Assembly: GCF_003121845.1 (NCBI RefSeq)
Contig: NZ_QEWQ01000004.1
Span: forward strand, 162,943-226,942
DNA: 64,000 bases
Direction: 5' to 3'
Origin: Ignatzschineria ureiclastica
GTDB taxonomy: Bacteria; Pseudomonadota; Gammaproteobacteria; Cardiobacteriales; Wohlfahrtiimonadaceae
The notes under the pieces are model-generated. The model was not told the DNA's origin, ran no database searches, and saw only the letters and a list, made by a program, of their open reading frames with translations. Shown here piece after piece: positions 1 through 9,282 of this stretch (within the stretch, counting starts at the first letter, position 1; the number at the start of each line of letters is the position of its first letter). A program made the position numbers and the translations under genes.

Positions 1-600
1 CTCAGGAGAGTAGTAGGTGGGCGCTTCCTCATCAGCCGGCGCATCTTTCCACTCTTGATCTAAAAACGGCGTATCCGCTAACAGCGCTACGGCATTCTCA
101 ACCATTTTTTGGTAAGGATCTTCTTCTGTCGTAATGGTTCGGCGATATTCCCCCTCTTTGCGAGGTGGGAGAATATTATCACGAATCATATTGGCGCTTT
201 CGGTCAGATTTTGTCGATAACTCGGCGCTTGAGGCTCTGATTCTTCTTCTGTTTCAGCAGGCTCTTCGCCACTCTCATCAGTAACTTCTTCCTCTTGATC
301 ATCAGAATCTTCCTCTTCTATTGCCTCAGGTGGGGCTTCTGTCATTTCTTCGCCTGTTTCTGCGCTAGACTGATCTTCGTTTGCTTCTTCCGGTAGAGTA
401 AGATCTATTTCCATAGTCTCTTCCACTGCTTGTGTTTCCTCAGGCAGTGCCGGGAGAAAGTTTACTTGAATGGTTTCAGGTTCAGCGAGATAAGTATCAA
501 TACGCGTCTTTTCATCTTTTAAGAGCAGATAGCCGATACCGCTGTGTAGTAGCAACACGAGCAGAAGTGCAATAAGGTAAGGGCGATAGCTTTTAAACAT
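1..600 (-). CDS. Acidic single-pass envelope protein (C-terminus outside window)
   Basis: This is a 200-codon open frame that runs off the left edge, so the C-terminus is missing. The start is the ATG at 598-600, encoding MFKSYRPYLIALLLVLLLHS. One hydrophobic N-terminal segment (about residues 8-27) acts as a membrane anchor. It is followed by about 90 residues very rich in Glu and Asp with few basic residues, then a more ordinary segment with basic clusters (RKEGEYRR). The anchor plus an extended charged stretch recalls TonB/TolA/FtsN-type envelope-spanning proteins, but TonB-like proline-lysine repeats are absent and I do not recognise a family. The shine-dalgarno is weak. It is transcribed in the same direction as the downstream-lying methyltransferase gene at 694-1290, with a gap of about 90 bases. 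Confidence 0.65.
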   Translation of the reverse strand, partial: MFKSYRPYLIALLLVLLLHSGIGYLLLKDEKTRIDTYLAEPETIQVNFLPALPEETQAVEETMEIDLTLPEEANEDQSSAETGEEMTEAPPEAIEEEDSDDQEEEVTDESGEEPAETEEESEPQAPSYRQNLTESANMIRDNILPPRKEGEYRRTITTEEDPYQKMVENAVALLADTPFLDQEWKDAPADEEAPTYYSPE

Positions 601-693
601 AGTTGTGATGGATGACCGAAATGTAGAAGAATAAGTGTCGAGCGCAATGTAGTGAAAAGTAACTAAATGTTTTATTTCAATAAAGTGATTATT

Positions 694-1290
694 TTACGAT
701 ACTTTTGCCTTTTCGATAAGATATATCAGCGGGGGATGATTCTGTTGATTGATAAATTGCTCTTGTAAGACGTGAAATTGCCGTTGATCTAATTTCGAGA
801 GATATTTCTCTAAATGATATTTTTCAACCTTTCCCGCAGGATGACCGGGATAGAGAGCAATCAGCATTGTGCCATTGGGAGCTAATAATTGTAATCCCAC
901 TTTAATGCTCTCTAAGGTTGTATGAGCTTGTGTGGTAATCGTTTTATCCCCTTTGGGCAGATAGCCGAGATTATAGATAATGAAATCAATAGGTTCGGTA
1001 ATATAGCGTGCAAATTGTGTATGGCTATCGCAGATCAGGGTTATTTCGGGGCGATCTTCTTGAGGTTGATTGAAAATCGGTTGCAGACGATCCCGACTAC
1101 GTTCGACTGCTTCTTTTTGAATATCAAAAGCATAGATAGCACCTTTAGGACCTAGTTGTTTGATAATTTTTTCAGTATCAAAACCATTGCCGAGTGTTGC
1201 ATCAATGACTCGAGAATTAGGCGTAATTAATGCCTGTAAATGACGCTCAATAATCGGGTGAATGGCATTGAGATAGCGGTAACGAGCCAT
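694..1290 (-). CDS. mnmM: MnmM/YtqB-like class I SAM methyltransferase (tRNA wobble uridine)
   Basis: A 198-residue Rossmann-fold methyltransferase. Motif I is DATLGNGFDT (about residues 30-39). The acidic end of strand 2 is AFDIQ. The distinctive segment IIYNLGYLPKGDK is followed by ITT. That NLGYLPxGDK signature is typical of the YtqB/MnmM family (Pfam rRNA_methylase). In Gram-positive bacteria this family methylates 5-aminomethyl-2-thiouridine at tRNA position 34. The start ATG at 1288-1290 has AAGGAT eight bases upstream on the minus strand. The family assignment is strong from the motif. The substrate is inferred from family members, and a gammaproteobacterium might be expected to use MnmC instead. 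The gene is followed at close range by the partial acidic protein gene. Confidence 0.78.
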   Translation of the reverse strand: MARYRYLNAIHPIIERHLQALITPNSRVIDATLGNGFDTEKIIKQLGPKGAIYAFDIQKEAVERSRDRLQPIFNQPQEDRPEITLICDSHTQFARYITEPIDFIIYNLGYLPKGDKTITTQAHTTLESIKVGLQLLAPNGTMLIALYPGHPAGKVEKYHLEKYLSKLDQRQFHVLQEQFINQQNHPPLIYLIEKAKVS

Positions 1291-1463
1291 AAAAATCCTT
1301 TTAATAAACGAGAGAAAGGGAACCTCATTATAATAATCAAATTAATCTTATTGAGGGAGTATAATACCTGAGTTGAATGAAGATCATTCTATGATTTTGT
1401 TAGGAAGATCTTATATGATAACCACAATTTGTTACATTCCGAATGATAATGGAGAAAAATACG

Positions 1464-2276
1464 ATGCGTAAATTAAGAATCACTGATCTACAAAAAATGA
1501 AAGATCAAGGTGAGAAAATTACGATGTTAACTTGCTATGATGCGACTTTTGCTAAAGAGATGAATTGTGCCGGAATCGATACGATTTTAATCGGTGATTC
1601 GCTCGGAATGGTGGTACAGGGACACACTTCGACATTGCCGGTCACATTAGATGAGATGGTGTATCACACTGAAAATGTGGTTCGTGCTAATGAGCGCGCG
1701 TTTATCGTGGCAGATCTTCCATTTGGTACCTATGAAGCTTCTAAACGGGAAGCATTTCACGCTGCCTCTGAATTGATGAAAGCCGGTGCAGAGATGGTTA
1801 AAATCGAGGGCGGTGTAGAGGTTGCAGTGATTACCGCATTTCTCACAGAGCGAGGGATTCCGGTTTGTGCGCATATTGGTTTAAGACCGCAAGCGGTGAA
1901 TATTATGGGGGGCTATAAGGTTCAAGGCCGGGAATTGCAGATGGCCGCACAGCTTATCGAAGAAGCAAGAGCGCATCAAAATGCAGGAGCGCAACTATTG
2001 GTTGTAGAATGTGTGCCGACTGAAGTGGGTGAGGCATTAGCAACAGCGCTCTGTATTCCGGTGATTGGTATTGGTGCTGGTAATATGACCGATGGGCAAG
2101 TATTAGTGATGCACGATATGCTTGGATTGAGTAGTGACGTAGCACCGAAGTTTGTTAAAAACTTCTTAGCTGTGGCTACTGAAGCAGGTAATGGCTCTAT
2201 TCACGGGGCTTTTACGCAATATATTCGTGAAGTAAAATCAGGGGCTTTCCCAGATGAAGCTCACAGCTTTTCATAA
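1464..2276 (+). CDS. panB: 3-methyl-2-oxobutanoate hydroxymethyltransferase (PanB)
   Basis: First committed step of pantothenate synthesis: transfers a hydroxymethyl group from methylene-THF to ketoisovalerate, making ketopantoate. The protein (270 residues from this start; family about 264) shows TCYDATFA, then the Mg/substrate segment IGDSLGMVVQGH, MVKIEGG, HIGLRPQ and IGIGAG, all diagnostic of PanB. I chose ATG 1464 because GGAG at 1451-1454 sits nine bases upstream and the protein then begins MRKLRITDLQKMK like its relatives. In-frame ATGs at 1443 and 1449 would place the ribosome site inside the gene. panC follows after about 150 bases of A-rich spacer, so the two probably form one operon. 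panD and panE are not in the window. Confidence 0.97.
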   Translation: MRKLRITDLQKMKDQGEKITMLTCYDATFAKEMNCAGIDTILIGDSLGMVVQGHTSTLPVTLDEMVYHTENVVRANERAFIVADLPFGTYEASKREAFHAASELMKAGAEMVKIEGGVEVAVITAFLTERGIPVCAHIGLRPQAVNIMGGYKVQGRELQMAAQLIEEARAHQNAGAQLLVVECVPTEVGEALATALCIPVIGIGAGNMTDGQVLVMHDMLGLSSDVAPKFVKNFLAVATEAGNGSIHGAFTQYIREVKSGAFPDEAHSFS

Positions 2277-2425
2277 ATAATAGGTTTAAACAATTTTAAA
2301 TCGCTTTCAACGACTTCAAACAATATTACCTCGTTAACGATTGTATGAAGCGTAGGAAAGAACAGAAAAGATTCAAAAATTAAAAAATAAAAAGACTCAA
2401 AAAGATCTAAAGAGAGTAAAGCACT

Positions 2426-3280
2426 ATGGAAATTTTACGGAGTATTGAAGCGGTACGGGAATGGCGACAAAAGCAAGCCACAGTGGCTTTTGTTCCGACA
2501 ATGGGGAATCTGCACGCAGGTCATATCTCGCTTGTAAAAGAAGCGAAGAAGCATTCAGAGAATGTGATCGTTTCGATTTTTGTAAATCCCTTACAATTTG
2601 GTCCGGGAGAAGATTTAGAGAGTTATCCGCGCACATTAGCAGAAGATCAAGCAAAATTGGAAGCAGAGGGGGTTTCTGCACTTTTCTTACCGACAGAATC
2701 GATGCTCTATGAAGATGAACCTTTCTTAGTTGTACCTCCTAAATCATTGATTCAGGATCTTTGTGGTAAAAGCCGACCAGGTCATTTTGAGGGCGTTGCA
2801 ACGGTAGTGAGTAAATTTTTCAATATTGTGGAGCCCACTTATGCTTGTTTTGGCCGGAAAGATTATCAGCAATTAAAAGTCATTGAAGCGATGGTGAAAG
2901 CGCTCAATTTTAATATTCAGATTATTCCTGTTGCGATTGAGCGTGAAGTTTCAGGCTTAGCATTATCAAGTCGTAATGGTTATCTAACAGAAGCAGAGAA
3001 GCGCGAAGCGGTAAAGCTCTCGCAGACATTACAAACGATGGCACAAGAGATCAAAGAGACAGCTCAAGCAGATCGTATTAGCGGAATCTATTATCGAGAT
3101 TTAGAGAAGAGAATGTCTGCCAAACTCAATGGCGCAGGCTTTGAAGTAGATTATCTAACGATTCGCACTCAAGATCGACTTGAAGAAGCACAAGAGAATG
3201 ACCGAGAATTAGTGATCTTAGCCGCTGCTAAATTGGGTAAACCAAGATTATTGGATAACCTAGAGGTTTCATTGCCTTGA
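2426..3280 (+). CDS. panC: Pantoate--beta-alanine ligase (PanC)
   Basis: ATP-dependent condensation of pantoate and beta-alanine to pantothenate, in the cytosol. The 284-residue length is normal for the family. Diagnostic segments are VPTMGNLHAGH (nucleotidylyl-transferase HxGH motif, about residues 23-33), FVNPLQFGPGEDLESYPRT, KSRPGHFEGVATVV, FGRKDYQQL and the KMSKS-like ALSSRNGYL. The start ATG 2426 is the first in frame and is preceded by AGAGAG. It lies downstream of panB on the same strand. Together they convert ketoisovalerate-derived pantoate and beta-alanine to the CoA precursor. After the stop a family A repeat occupies most of the gap before hisG, so panBC and his are separate units. 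Confidence 0.97.
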   Translation: MEILRSIEAVREWRQKQATVAFVPTMGNLHAGHISLVKEAKKHSENVIVSIFVNPLQFGPGEDLESYPRTLAEDQAKLEAEGVSALFLPTESMLYEDEPFLVVPPKSLIQDLCGKSRPGHFEGVATVVSKFFNIVEPTYACFGRKDYQQLKVIEAMVKALNFNIQIIPVAIEREVSGLALSSRNGYLTEAEKREAVKLSQTLQTMAQEIKETAQADRISGIYYRDLEKRMSAKLNGAGFEVDYLTIRTQDRLEEAQENDRELVILAAAKLGKPRLLDNLEVSLP

Positions 3281-3403
3281 TGGATGGTTCTCAGTAATTG
3301 AAATATCACTCTGCAAGGAGATTATAATATCCGCGCCTTATTGATTTTATGCAAAATTGATAAGGCGTTTTTTGTAGCTTTTTGATTTGATCTGTGCGTT
3401 ATG

Positions 3404-3540
3404 TATAGTAAATTTGGTTTAAGAAAACATAAAACTATACTAAACAACACTTGCAAGATGCCGGATAGAACAGCTTCCTTACTTGTTACAATTGATGCGC
3501 CGGCATTTCAATAAGCTTATTTTGAACCGACATTACTATA
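3404..3540 (+). repeat. Family A intergenic repeat, short form (Correia/MITE-like)
   Basis: Short 137-bp copy. It begins TATAGTAAATTTGGTTTAAG and ends GAACCGACATTACTATA, giving imperfect inverted ends. The core has GATGCCGG and CCGGCAT arms able to form a hairpin. Compared with the 172-185 bp copies it lacks the internal segment between the left end and the ACATAAAAC motif. It fills much of the 463-bp gap between panC and hisG; nothing else recognisable lies there except the palindrome at 3690. Confidence 0.85.
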
Positions 3541-3689
3541 TCTCTGAAATATTCGCTATAGAGTTTTCTACAGCAAGGTAACTTAATGAATTAATAATAG
3601 ATTATTAGTCCCTGATTCTTGCTATGAATTTTCATTTTTTTGGTAAATAGTTGATTTTTTGTTTGCGTTCATCGTTAATTTGTAATACT

Positions 3690-3707
3690 GTACTATCTCA
3701 GTAGTAC
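3690..3707 (+). promoter_or_regulatory. TrpR-box-like palindrome upstream of hisG
   Basis: The sequence GTACTATCTCAGTAGTAC has perfect 6-base arms (GTACTA/TAGTAC) around a 6-base centre. The arms and total length of 18 match the classic TrpR operator form GTACTAGTTAACTAGTAC. It lies 36 bases before the hisG start, next to an AATACT element that could be a -10 box, so a repressor bound here would block the his operon. No His-rich leader peptide or attenuator is visible. Binding by a TrpR-superfamily repressor is inference; which one is unknown. Confidence 0.55.
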
Positions 3708-3743
3708 AAAAAAGAATAATGACCAAGGAAAGGATCGAGGAAT

Positions 3744-4637
3744 ATGAAAAATCAGCGCTTGAAAATAGCCATTCAGAAATCAGGGCGTTTAAGTGATGCA
3801 TCGTTAGCACTACTCGCGCAGAGTGGGTTAAAAATCAATGTGACTAAAGATAAATTAATCGCTCACGTTGAAAATATGCCGATTGATATTCTACGAGTGC
3901 GGGATGACGATATTCCGGGATTAGTCTTTGATGGTGTGGTGGATTTAGGGGTTGTTGGGCAAAATGTTTTAGAAGAGACAGCGCTCGGGCGAAAGAGTTC
4001 TATTGATTCGCTCTATAAAGTCTTGCAGATTCTACCCTTTGGTGGTTGCCGGCTTTCATTAGCAGTTCCTCAAAATTGGCAATATCAAGGTGTTGCCGAT
4101 TTTACCGATATGCGAATTGCCACTTCATTTCCGAATCTTTTAGCCCGCTATTTGCAAGAACAGGGAATTCGTTTTAAAAGCTCACTTTTGACCGGCTCTG
4201 TGGAAGTGGCACCTCGGGCAGGATTAGCCGATGCGATCTGTGACTTAGTCTCTTCAGGGGCAACGTTAGAAGCGAATGGTCTTAAAGAGGTGGAAGTGAT
4301 CTTTCAATCAAAAGCGTGCCTTATTCAAACCTCTGCACCTTTAGATTCTGAAAAACAGGCTTTAATCAATAAGTTAATGCCTCGTATTCAGAGCGTTATT
4401 CAAGCTGAAGAGTCGAAATATATTATGCTTCACGCGCCGAAAGATCGGTTAGATGAGATTACCGCACTACTGCCGGGCGCTGAAAATCCTACTATTTTAC
4501 CGCTTGCGACCGATGCCTCTCGTGTGGCGATTCACGTTGTGAGTAGTGAAACGCTCTTTTGGGAGACGATGGAAGCACTCAAAGGGAAAGGGGCAAGCTC
4601 TATTCTCGTATTACCCATTGAGAAGATGATGGCTTGA
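3744..4637 (+). CDS. hisG: ATP phosphoribosyltransferase, long form (HisG)
   Basis: Catalyses the first, feedback-inhibited step of histidine synthesis: ATP plus PRPP to phosphoribosyl-ATP. At 297 residues it is the long type that carries its own C-terminal regulatory domain and needs no HisZ. Visible marks are [13 protein letters not shown] at the N-terminus, [12 protein letters not shown], and the PRPP-binding stretch [20 protein letters not shown] at about residues 152-171. The ATG at 3744 is preceded by AAGGA and GAGG. First gene of the his operon (hisGDCBAFI). hisD begins after about 100 bases holding three near-copies of ATAGGATTG. A TrpR-like palindrome lies in the promoter region. Confidence 0.97.
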   Translation: MKNQRLKIAIQKSGRLSDASLALLAQSGLKINVTKDKLIAHVENMPIDILRVRDDDIPGLVFDGVVDLGVVGQNVLEETALGRKSSIDSLYKVLQILPFGGCRLSLAVPQNWQYQGVADFTDMRIATSFPNLLARYLQEQGIRFKSSLLTGSVEVAPRAGLADAICDLVSSGATLEANGLKEVEVIFQSKACLIQTSAPLDSEKQALINKLMPRIQSVIQAEESKYIMLHAPKDRLDEITALLPGAENPTILPLATDASRVAIHVVSSETLFWETMEALKGKGASSILVLPIEKMMA

Positions 4638-4738
4638 GATTCAGCGCCGGAATAGGATTGGAACAATAGGATTGTAGTCATAGGATTGCAGTGCAAAATA
4701 GTTGGCTAAACAATGAGGTAAGATTCGTGAAAGGTGAG

Positions 4739-6043
4739 ATGGATTGTCTGATTTGGCAAGATTTAAGTGAAGAGGAACGGCGGGAAGCGTTAGAGCGTCC
4801 GACACAGAAAGCCGGTGACAATATTCAGCAAATTGTGGCCGACATTGGCAGAGAGATTGCCGGAAAAGGGGATCAAGCGATTTTGGCGCTTACTGAGCGA
4901 TTCGATGGCGTACGATTATCCCAACTTTTAGTTAGTGAAGCCCAAATTTCAGAGGCTGAAGCAAGGCTCGGTCACGATTTTAAAGAAGCTATTGAGCAAG
5001 CGTATCAAAATATTGAGCGCTTTCATCTAGCACAACAAGTGAATGATATTGTGGTGGAGACAATGCCGGGAATTACCTGTGAAGTCACCACAAGAGCGAT
5101 CGATTCTGTGGGGCTCTATATTCCGGGTGGTTCAGCACCGCTCTTCTCAACTGTGATGATGTTAGCGATTCCGGCGCAGATTGCCGGTTGCCGGGAGATT
5201 GTACTTGCATCGCCCCCGCCGATTGCCGATGAGATTCTCTATACTGCAAAGCGCTGTGGCGTGACGAAAATTTATCAGATGGGCGGTGCACAGGCAATTT
5301 TTGCCTTGGGATTAGGTACGGAGTCTATCCCTAAAGTCGATAAGATATTTGGGCCGGGAAATAGCTTTGTTACAGAAGCGAAGAAGCAGGTGAGTATGAT
5401 GGCCGGTGGCGCGTCTATTGATATGCCAGCAGGTCCGTCAGAGGTGTTAGTGATTGCCGATCAAGAAGCCAATCCTGATTTTGTCGCCTCAGATCTTCTA
5501 TCCCAAGCAGAACACGGCGCGGATTCACAAGTGATTTTAGTTACGCCGGATGAGGCCTTGATTCCGCGGGTAATGGAAGCGATCAAAGTCCAATTACAAC
5601 AGCTTTCGAGAGCTGAAACGGCGCAGAAATCCCTGTCGCAAAGTCGCGCGATTATTGTGTCCGATTTGAGCGAAGCGGTTACGGTGAGTAATGCTTATGC
5701 GCCCGAACATCTGATTATTCAGACAGTAAATCCACGAGCCTTATTACCGGCTATTCGCCACGCAGGTTCCGTATTTTTAGGCGCATATTCCCCTGAATCG
5801 ATGGGCGATTATGCCTCAGGCACGAATCACGTATTACCCACTTATGGCTATGCTAAGACCTACTCAAGTTTAGGGTTAGCTGATTTCAGCAAGCGTATGA
5901 CTGTGCAGACCTTAACCCAAAAAGGTTTTGAAGCGCTTGGACCTACAGTGGCTCTCTTAGCAGAGAGAGAACAATTGGATGCCCATAAATTAGCAGTGGA
6001 AGTTCGACTACAAGCGTTAGCAGATGCCGGTAATAATCAGTGA
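4739..6043 (+). CDS. hisD: Histidinol dehydrogenase (HisD)
   Basis: NAD- and zinc-dependent oxidation of L-histidinol to histidine, the last two steps of the pathway. The protein shows [37 protein letters not shown], the zinc/catalytic SQAEHG (about residues 255-260), the glutamate-histidine segment APEHLI and [13 protein letters not shown] near residue 360. From ATG 4739 the length is 434 residues, the same as E. coli HisD, and AGGTGA abuts the start. GTG 4727 (with GAGG eight bases upstream) and GTG 4691 are in-frame alternatives that add only 4 or 16 residues. It is the second gene of the operon. Confidence 0.96.
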   Translation: MDCLIWQDLSEEERREALERPTQKAGDNIQQIVADIGREIAGKGDQAILALTERFDGVRLSQLLVSEAQISEAEARLGHDFKEAIEQAYQNIERFHLAQQVNDIVVETMPGITCEVTTRAIDSVGLYIPGGSAPLFSTVMMLAIPAQIAGCREIVLASPPPIADEILYTAKRCGVTKIYQMGGAQAIFALGLGTESIPKVDKIFGPGNSFVTEAKKQVSMMAGGASIDMPAGPSEVLVIADQEANPDFVASDLLSQAEHGADSQVILVTPDEALIPRVMEAIKVQLQQLSRAETAQKSLSQSRAIIVSDLSEAVTVSNAYAPEHLIIQTVNPRALLPAIRHAGSVFLGAYSPESMGDYASGTNHVLPTYGYAKTYSSLGLADFSKRMTVQTLTQKGFEALGPTVALLAEREQLDAHKLAVEVRLQALADAGNNQ

Positions 6044-6144
6044 AACCTGCCAAGTGAATCAAATCAGTTAAATGAATCAATAGCATAACATACTAGAATA
6101 ACAAGCAAAAAATAGGGGACTGAAAAGTCTTAAAAGGGGGAATA

Positions 6145-7299
6145 ATGGAGCAGGTCAAGGGAATGCAAGAAGTCGATCAAAGGGAAAATAACAGCGGTAA
6201 TAATAAGGGTAATAGTAAGGGTAATAACAAAGATGCTCAAAATCAGGCGAACATTGACACACTTGCTCGGCGCAGTGTCTTGAACAGTGAGCCTTATATC
6301 ACAGCACCGAGAGTGCCGGGCGCAATCTATCTAGATGCCAATGAGAATCCTTATGGTCGGCGTTACTCTCTAACCTTAGAGGCTAATCGCTATCCGGAAC
6401 CACAACCTACAACACTCATTAATCGTTATGCAAAATTCTTACAAGTTGATCCGAGTGAGATATTGGTCACATTAGGGGGAGATACCGGGATTGATCTTTT
6501 GATTAAAGCTTTTTGTGAGCCGGGGCAAGATCGATTGCTCTACTGCCCCCCCACTTTTGGAATGTATCAGGTGACCTGTGATCTCTACGGCGTTGAGACG
6601 GTAGCTGTTCCTTTGCAAGATGATTTTTCTCTAGACTTACCGGCAATTTTAACGGCGCTTTCAGATCAGAAAATCAAAATGCTCTTCCTCTGTAGCCCTA
6701 ATAATCCTACGGCTAATAAGATGAATGCGCCGGAGATGATACAAATTTTAGAAGCGACACGAGATCGCGCGATTGTAGTGGTGGATGAAGCTTATATTGA
6801 ATTGAGTGAAGCAGAATCGTTTACCCAACAATTGAAAGATTATCCGCACTTAGCGATCATTAGAACGCTCTCTAAAGCCTTTGGTTTAGCGGGGATTCGT
6901 TGTGGTTTTGTGGTGGCGAATCAGCCTTTAATTGCATTACTTCGCCGAGTAATGAGCCCTTATCCGATTCCGGTGCCGGTGATTGCGATGGCGGAGATGG
7001 CTCTCAGCGATGAGGGTATTGCGCAAATGCAACAAGATCGAGCTACTATTTTAGCGAATAAAAAAGTGCTCATCGAAGCATTATCCGCCTGTAATGAAGT
7101 GATCAGAATCTACTCAAGTGACACGAACTTTCTCTTAGTGCAATTACGAGATGTAACGAAAGCGATCAATGCTTTAATTGATCAGAGAATCTTTGTACGA
7201 CAACAATCTTCATCGCGATTGAATCAGTGTGTTCGAATTTCGGTAGGTTTACCGGAAGAGAATGAGGCGTTAGTAGCGGTATTAGCCGGCTTGTCATAG
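6145..7299 (+). CDS. hisC: Histidinol-phosphate aminotransferase with N-terminal low-complexity extension (HisC)
   Basis: PLP enzyme converting imidazole acetol phosphate to histidinol phosphate. The fold type I core is clear: YLDANENPYG, CSPNNPTANK, VVVDEAYIE, and the PLP lysine in TLSKAFGLAGIRCG (about residue 245). The start ATG 6145 follows AGGGGGA, a strong ribosome site, so the roughly 45-residue Asn/Gly/Lys/Gln-rich leader before the aminotransferase core appears to be translated. That leader is encoded partly by three 12-base repeats (6196-6231) and is absent from most HisC proteins (about 350-360 residues). The leader has no obvious function. Sits between hisD and hisB, with a 159-base spacer to hisB made of degenerate short repeats. 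Confidence 0.95.
   Translation: MEQVKGMQEVDQRENNSGNNKGNSKGNNKDAQNQANIDTLARRSVLNSEPYITAPRVPGAIYLDANENPYGRRYSLTLEANRYPEPQPTTLINRYAKFLQVDPSEILVTLGGDTGIDLLIKAFCEPGQDRLLYCPPTFGMYQVTCDLYGVETVAVPLQDDFSLDLPAILTALSDQKIKMLFLCSPNNPTANKMNAPEMIQILEATRDRAIVVVDEAYIELSEAESFTQQLKDYPHLAIIRTLSKAFGLAGIRCGFVVANQPLIALLRRVMSPYPIPVPVIAMAEMALSDEGIAQMQQDRATILANKKVLIEALSACNEVIRIYSSDTNFLLVQLRDVTKAINALIDQRIFVRQQSSSRLNQCVRISVGLPEENEALVAVLAGLS
6196..6231 (+). repeat. Three 12-bp tandem repeats inside hisC
   Basis: Units GGTAATAATAAG, GGTAATAGTAAG and GGTAATAACAAA follow one another in frame and encode GNNK, GNSK and GNNK. Unit length is a multiple of three, so copy-number change would not shift the frame. The units lie in the non-conserved N-terminal leader of HisC. 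Confidence 0.9.
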
Positions 7300-7309
7300 T
7301 GCCTGATTG

Positions 7310-7440
7310 GCAATTGCTAGAATCAGTTTAACGGGGATGGTTATTAGAATGGCTACTAGAATCGATTGACCTAGAATTGATTCAATCAGAATCGGATTGC
7401 TCAAAATCGATTAATCAGAATCAGATTAAAAAATAGAATG
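7310..7440 (+). repeat. Degenerate ~14-15 bp tandem repeats between hisC and hisB
   Basis: The spacer reads as successive variants of CTAGAATCAGTTTAA, CTAGAATCGATTGAC, CTAGAATTGATTCAA, TCAGAATCGGATTGC and TCAGAATCAGATTAA. The units are decayed and not identical. Similar short degenerate repeats are found in other spacers of this window (4640-4690, 16328-16410, 51640-51735, 61962-62017). No promoter or terminator is evident here. Confidence 0.6.
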
Positions 7441-7458
7441 ATAGAAATGGAATAGACA

Positions 7459-8547
7459 ATGCAAAAAATACTCTTTATTGACCGAGATGGCACATTGATT
7501 ACCGAACCGCCGGAAGATTTCCAAGTGGATAGTTTGGAGAAATTGATGTTCGAACCCAATGTGATTCCGGCACTATTACAGCTACAGAAAGCGGGTTATC
7601 GCTTGGTTATGGTCTCGAATCAGGATGGGCTTGGAACGGATAGTTTCCCCAAGGCCGATTTTGAGAAACCACATCAGCAAATGCTAGCGCTATTTGCCTC
7701 GCAAGGGATTATATTTGATGATGTATTGATCTGTCCTCATTTACCAACTGATCAATGTGAATGCCGTAAACCTCAAACGGGGCTCGTGAATGAATATTTA
7801 ACACCGGGGCGAATCGATCGGGCACAAAGCTTTGTGATTGGCGATCGGGAAACAGATCTACAGTTAGCCGATAATATGGGGATTACCGGCATTCGTTATG
7901 ATCCGGAGAAGCTCAATTGGCCTCTAATCGTTGAACAGTTAAGCAATCAAGTGGTCATTCCGGACAATCGTGTAGCACGTAGCGCATTAGTGACTCGTAA
8001 TACGAAAGAGACAGCGATTACTATTGAGCTCTTCCTCGATGAAACAGGGGCAAGTACGATCAATACCGGCATTCCTTTTTTTGATCATATGTTAGATCAA
8101 ATCGCTACCCACGGGGGTTTTAGAATGATGGTTGATGTCCAAGGAGATCTAGAGATTGATGATCATCATACTGTGGAGGATACGGGGCTTGCATTGGGAG
8201 AAGCGCTTAAAATGGCATTAGGAGATAAACGCGGGATTGCCCGATTTGGCTTTGTCTTGCCGATGGATGAGTGTCGAGCTTTTTGCACGCTTGATCTTTC
8301 GGGCAGACCGTATTTAGATTTTTCGGCTACTTTTAATCGGGAGATGATCGGCACTTTTAGCACAGAGATGACCGGCCACTTCTTCCGCTCGCTCAGTTAT
8401 GCGCTCGGTTGTACGCTTCACCTAAGTGCAGAGGGTGAAAATACTCACCACAAGGTGGAGTCACTCTTTAAAGTCTTCGGTCGAACATTGCGTCAAGCCG
8501 TTCGGATTGAGGGCGATCAATTACCGAGTTCAAAGGGAGTATTATAA
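7459..8547 (+). CDS. hisB: Bifunctional histidinol-phosphatase / imidazoleglycerol-phosphate dehydratase (HisB)
   Basis: Two enzymes in one chain, as in Enterobacteria. The N-terminal HAD phosphatase (about residues 1-165) has the DRDGT nucleophile motif at residues 8-12, VSNQDGLG, and a zinc loop [14 protein letters not shown]. It removes phosphate from histidinol phosphate. The C-terminal IGP dehydratase (about residues 170-362) has [30 protein letters not shown] and the manganese-binding repeats with [17 protein letters not shown]. Length 362 is close to the E. coli 355. The stop codon TAA is directly followed by the hisA ATG with no gap, so translation is probably coupled. In most gammaproteobacteria hisH would lie between hisB and hisA; it is absent here. 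Confidence 0.97.
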   Translation: MQKILFIDRDGTLITEPPEDFQVDSLEKLMFEPNVIPALLQLQKAGYRLVMVSNQDGLGTDSFPKADFEKPHQQMLALFASQGIIFDDVLICPHLPTDQCECRKPQTGLVNEYLTPGRIDRAQSFVIGDRETDLQLADNMGITGIRYDPEKLNWPLIVEQLSNQVVIPDNRVARSALVTRNTKETAITIELFLDETGASTINTGIPFFDHMLDQIATHGGFRMMVDVQGDLEIDDHHTVEDTGLALGEALKMALGDKRGIARFGFVLPMDECRAFCTLDLSGRPYLDFSATFNREMIGTFSTEMTGHFFRSLSYALGCTLHLSAEGENTHHKVESLFKVFGRTLRQAVRIEGDQLPSSKGVL

Positions 8548-9282
8548 ATGGAGATTATACCGGCAATTGATCTGATTGATGGCCAAGTTGTGCGCCTTGC
8601 TCAAGGAGATTATGCAAGACAAACTACCTTTGATTACTCGCCCATTGCGCAGTTACAACATTATGAGAATGAGGGCGCGTCTTATCTTCATCTTGTGGAT
8701 TTAGATGGTGCGAAAGATCCGGCTCGCCGGCAATTATCGGTCATTGCCGAGATTGTCCAATCGGTGAGTGCACCCATTCAAGTGGGTGGTGGTATCCGAA
8801 CAGAAGCGGATATCAAAAATCTACTCAATATCGGTGTTCAGCGTGTTGTGGTGGGGTCAAAAGCGATTACAGATCCCGATATTGTTACGACTTGGTTTGA
8901 GCGATTTGGCGCAGATAAGATTGTATTGGCGCTTGATCTTGTAGTGGAAAATGGTGCAAAACGAATTGCAATTCACGGCTGGCAATCGTTAAGTGATTTA
9001 ACTTTAGAAGCTGTGATTGAACAGTACCAACCGTATGGATTGTGCCACGTCTTATCAACAGATATTACTCGAGATGGGATGTTAACCGGTTCAAATGTAG
9101 CGCTTTATCAGGAGATTTGTCAGCAATATCCCAATATTGCATTTCAAGCTTCTGGCGGGATTGGTACTTTGATGGATATTAAAGCGCTCAAAACAACAGG
9201 CGTTGCCGGCATTATTGTGGGTAGGGCACTATTAGAAGAAAAATTTACCGCCAAGGAGGCAATATTATGCGCGCGAAAATAA
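8548..9282 (+). CDS. hisA: ProFAR isomerase (HisA)
   Basis: A (beta-alpha)8-barrel enzyme that performs the Amadori rearrangement of ProFAR to PRFAR. The catalytic aspartates lie in PAIDLIDG (Asp 8) and LALDLV (about residue 130). Phosphate loops are [12 protein letters not shown] and [10 protein letters not shown]. Length 244 is standard. It starts directly after the hisB stop with AAAGGGAG inside the end of hisB as ribosome site, and its last 16 bases overlap hisF. This tight hisB-hisA-hisF junction leaves no room for hisH. Confidence 0.97.
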   Translation: MEIIPAIDLIDGQVVRLAQGDYARQTTFDYSPIAQLQHYENEGASYLHLVDLDGAKDPARRQLSVIAEIVQSVSAPIQVGGGIRTEADIKNLLNIGVQRVVVGSKAITDPDIVTTWFERFGADKIVLALDLVVENGAKRIAIHGWQSLSDLTLEAVIEQYQPYGLCHVLSTDITRDGMLTGSNVALYQEICQQYPNIAFQASGGIGTLMDIKALKTTGVAGIIVGRALLEEKFTAKEAILCARK

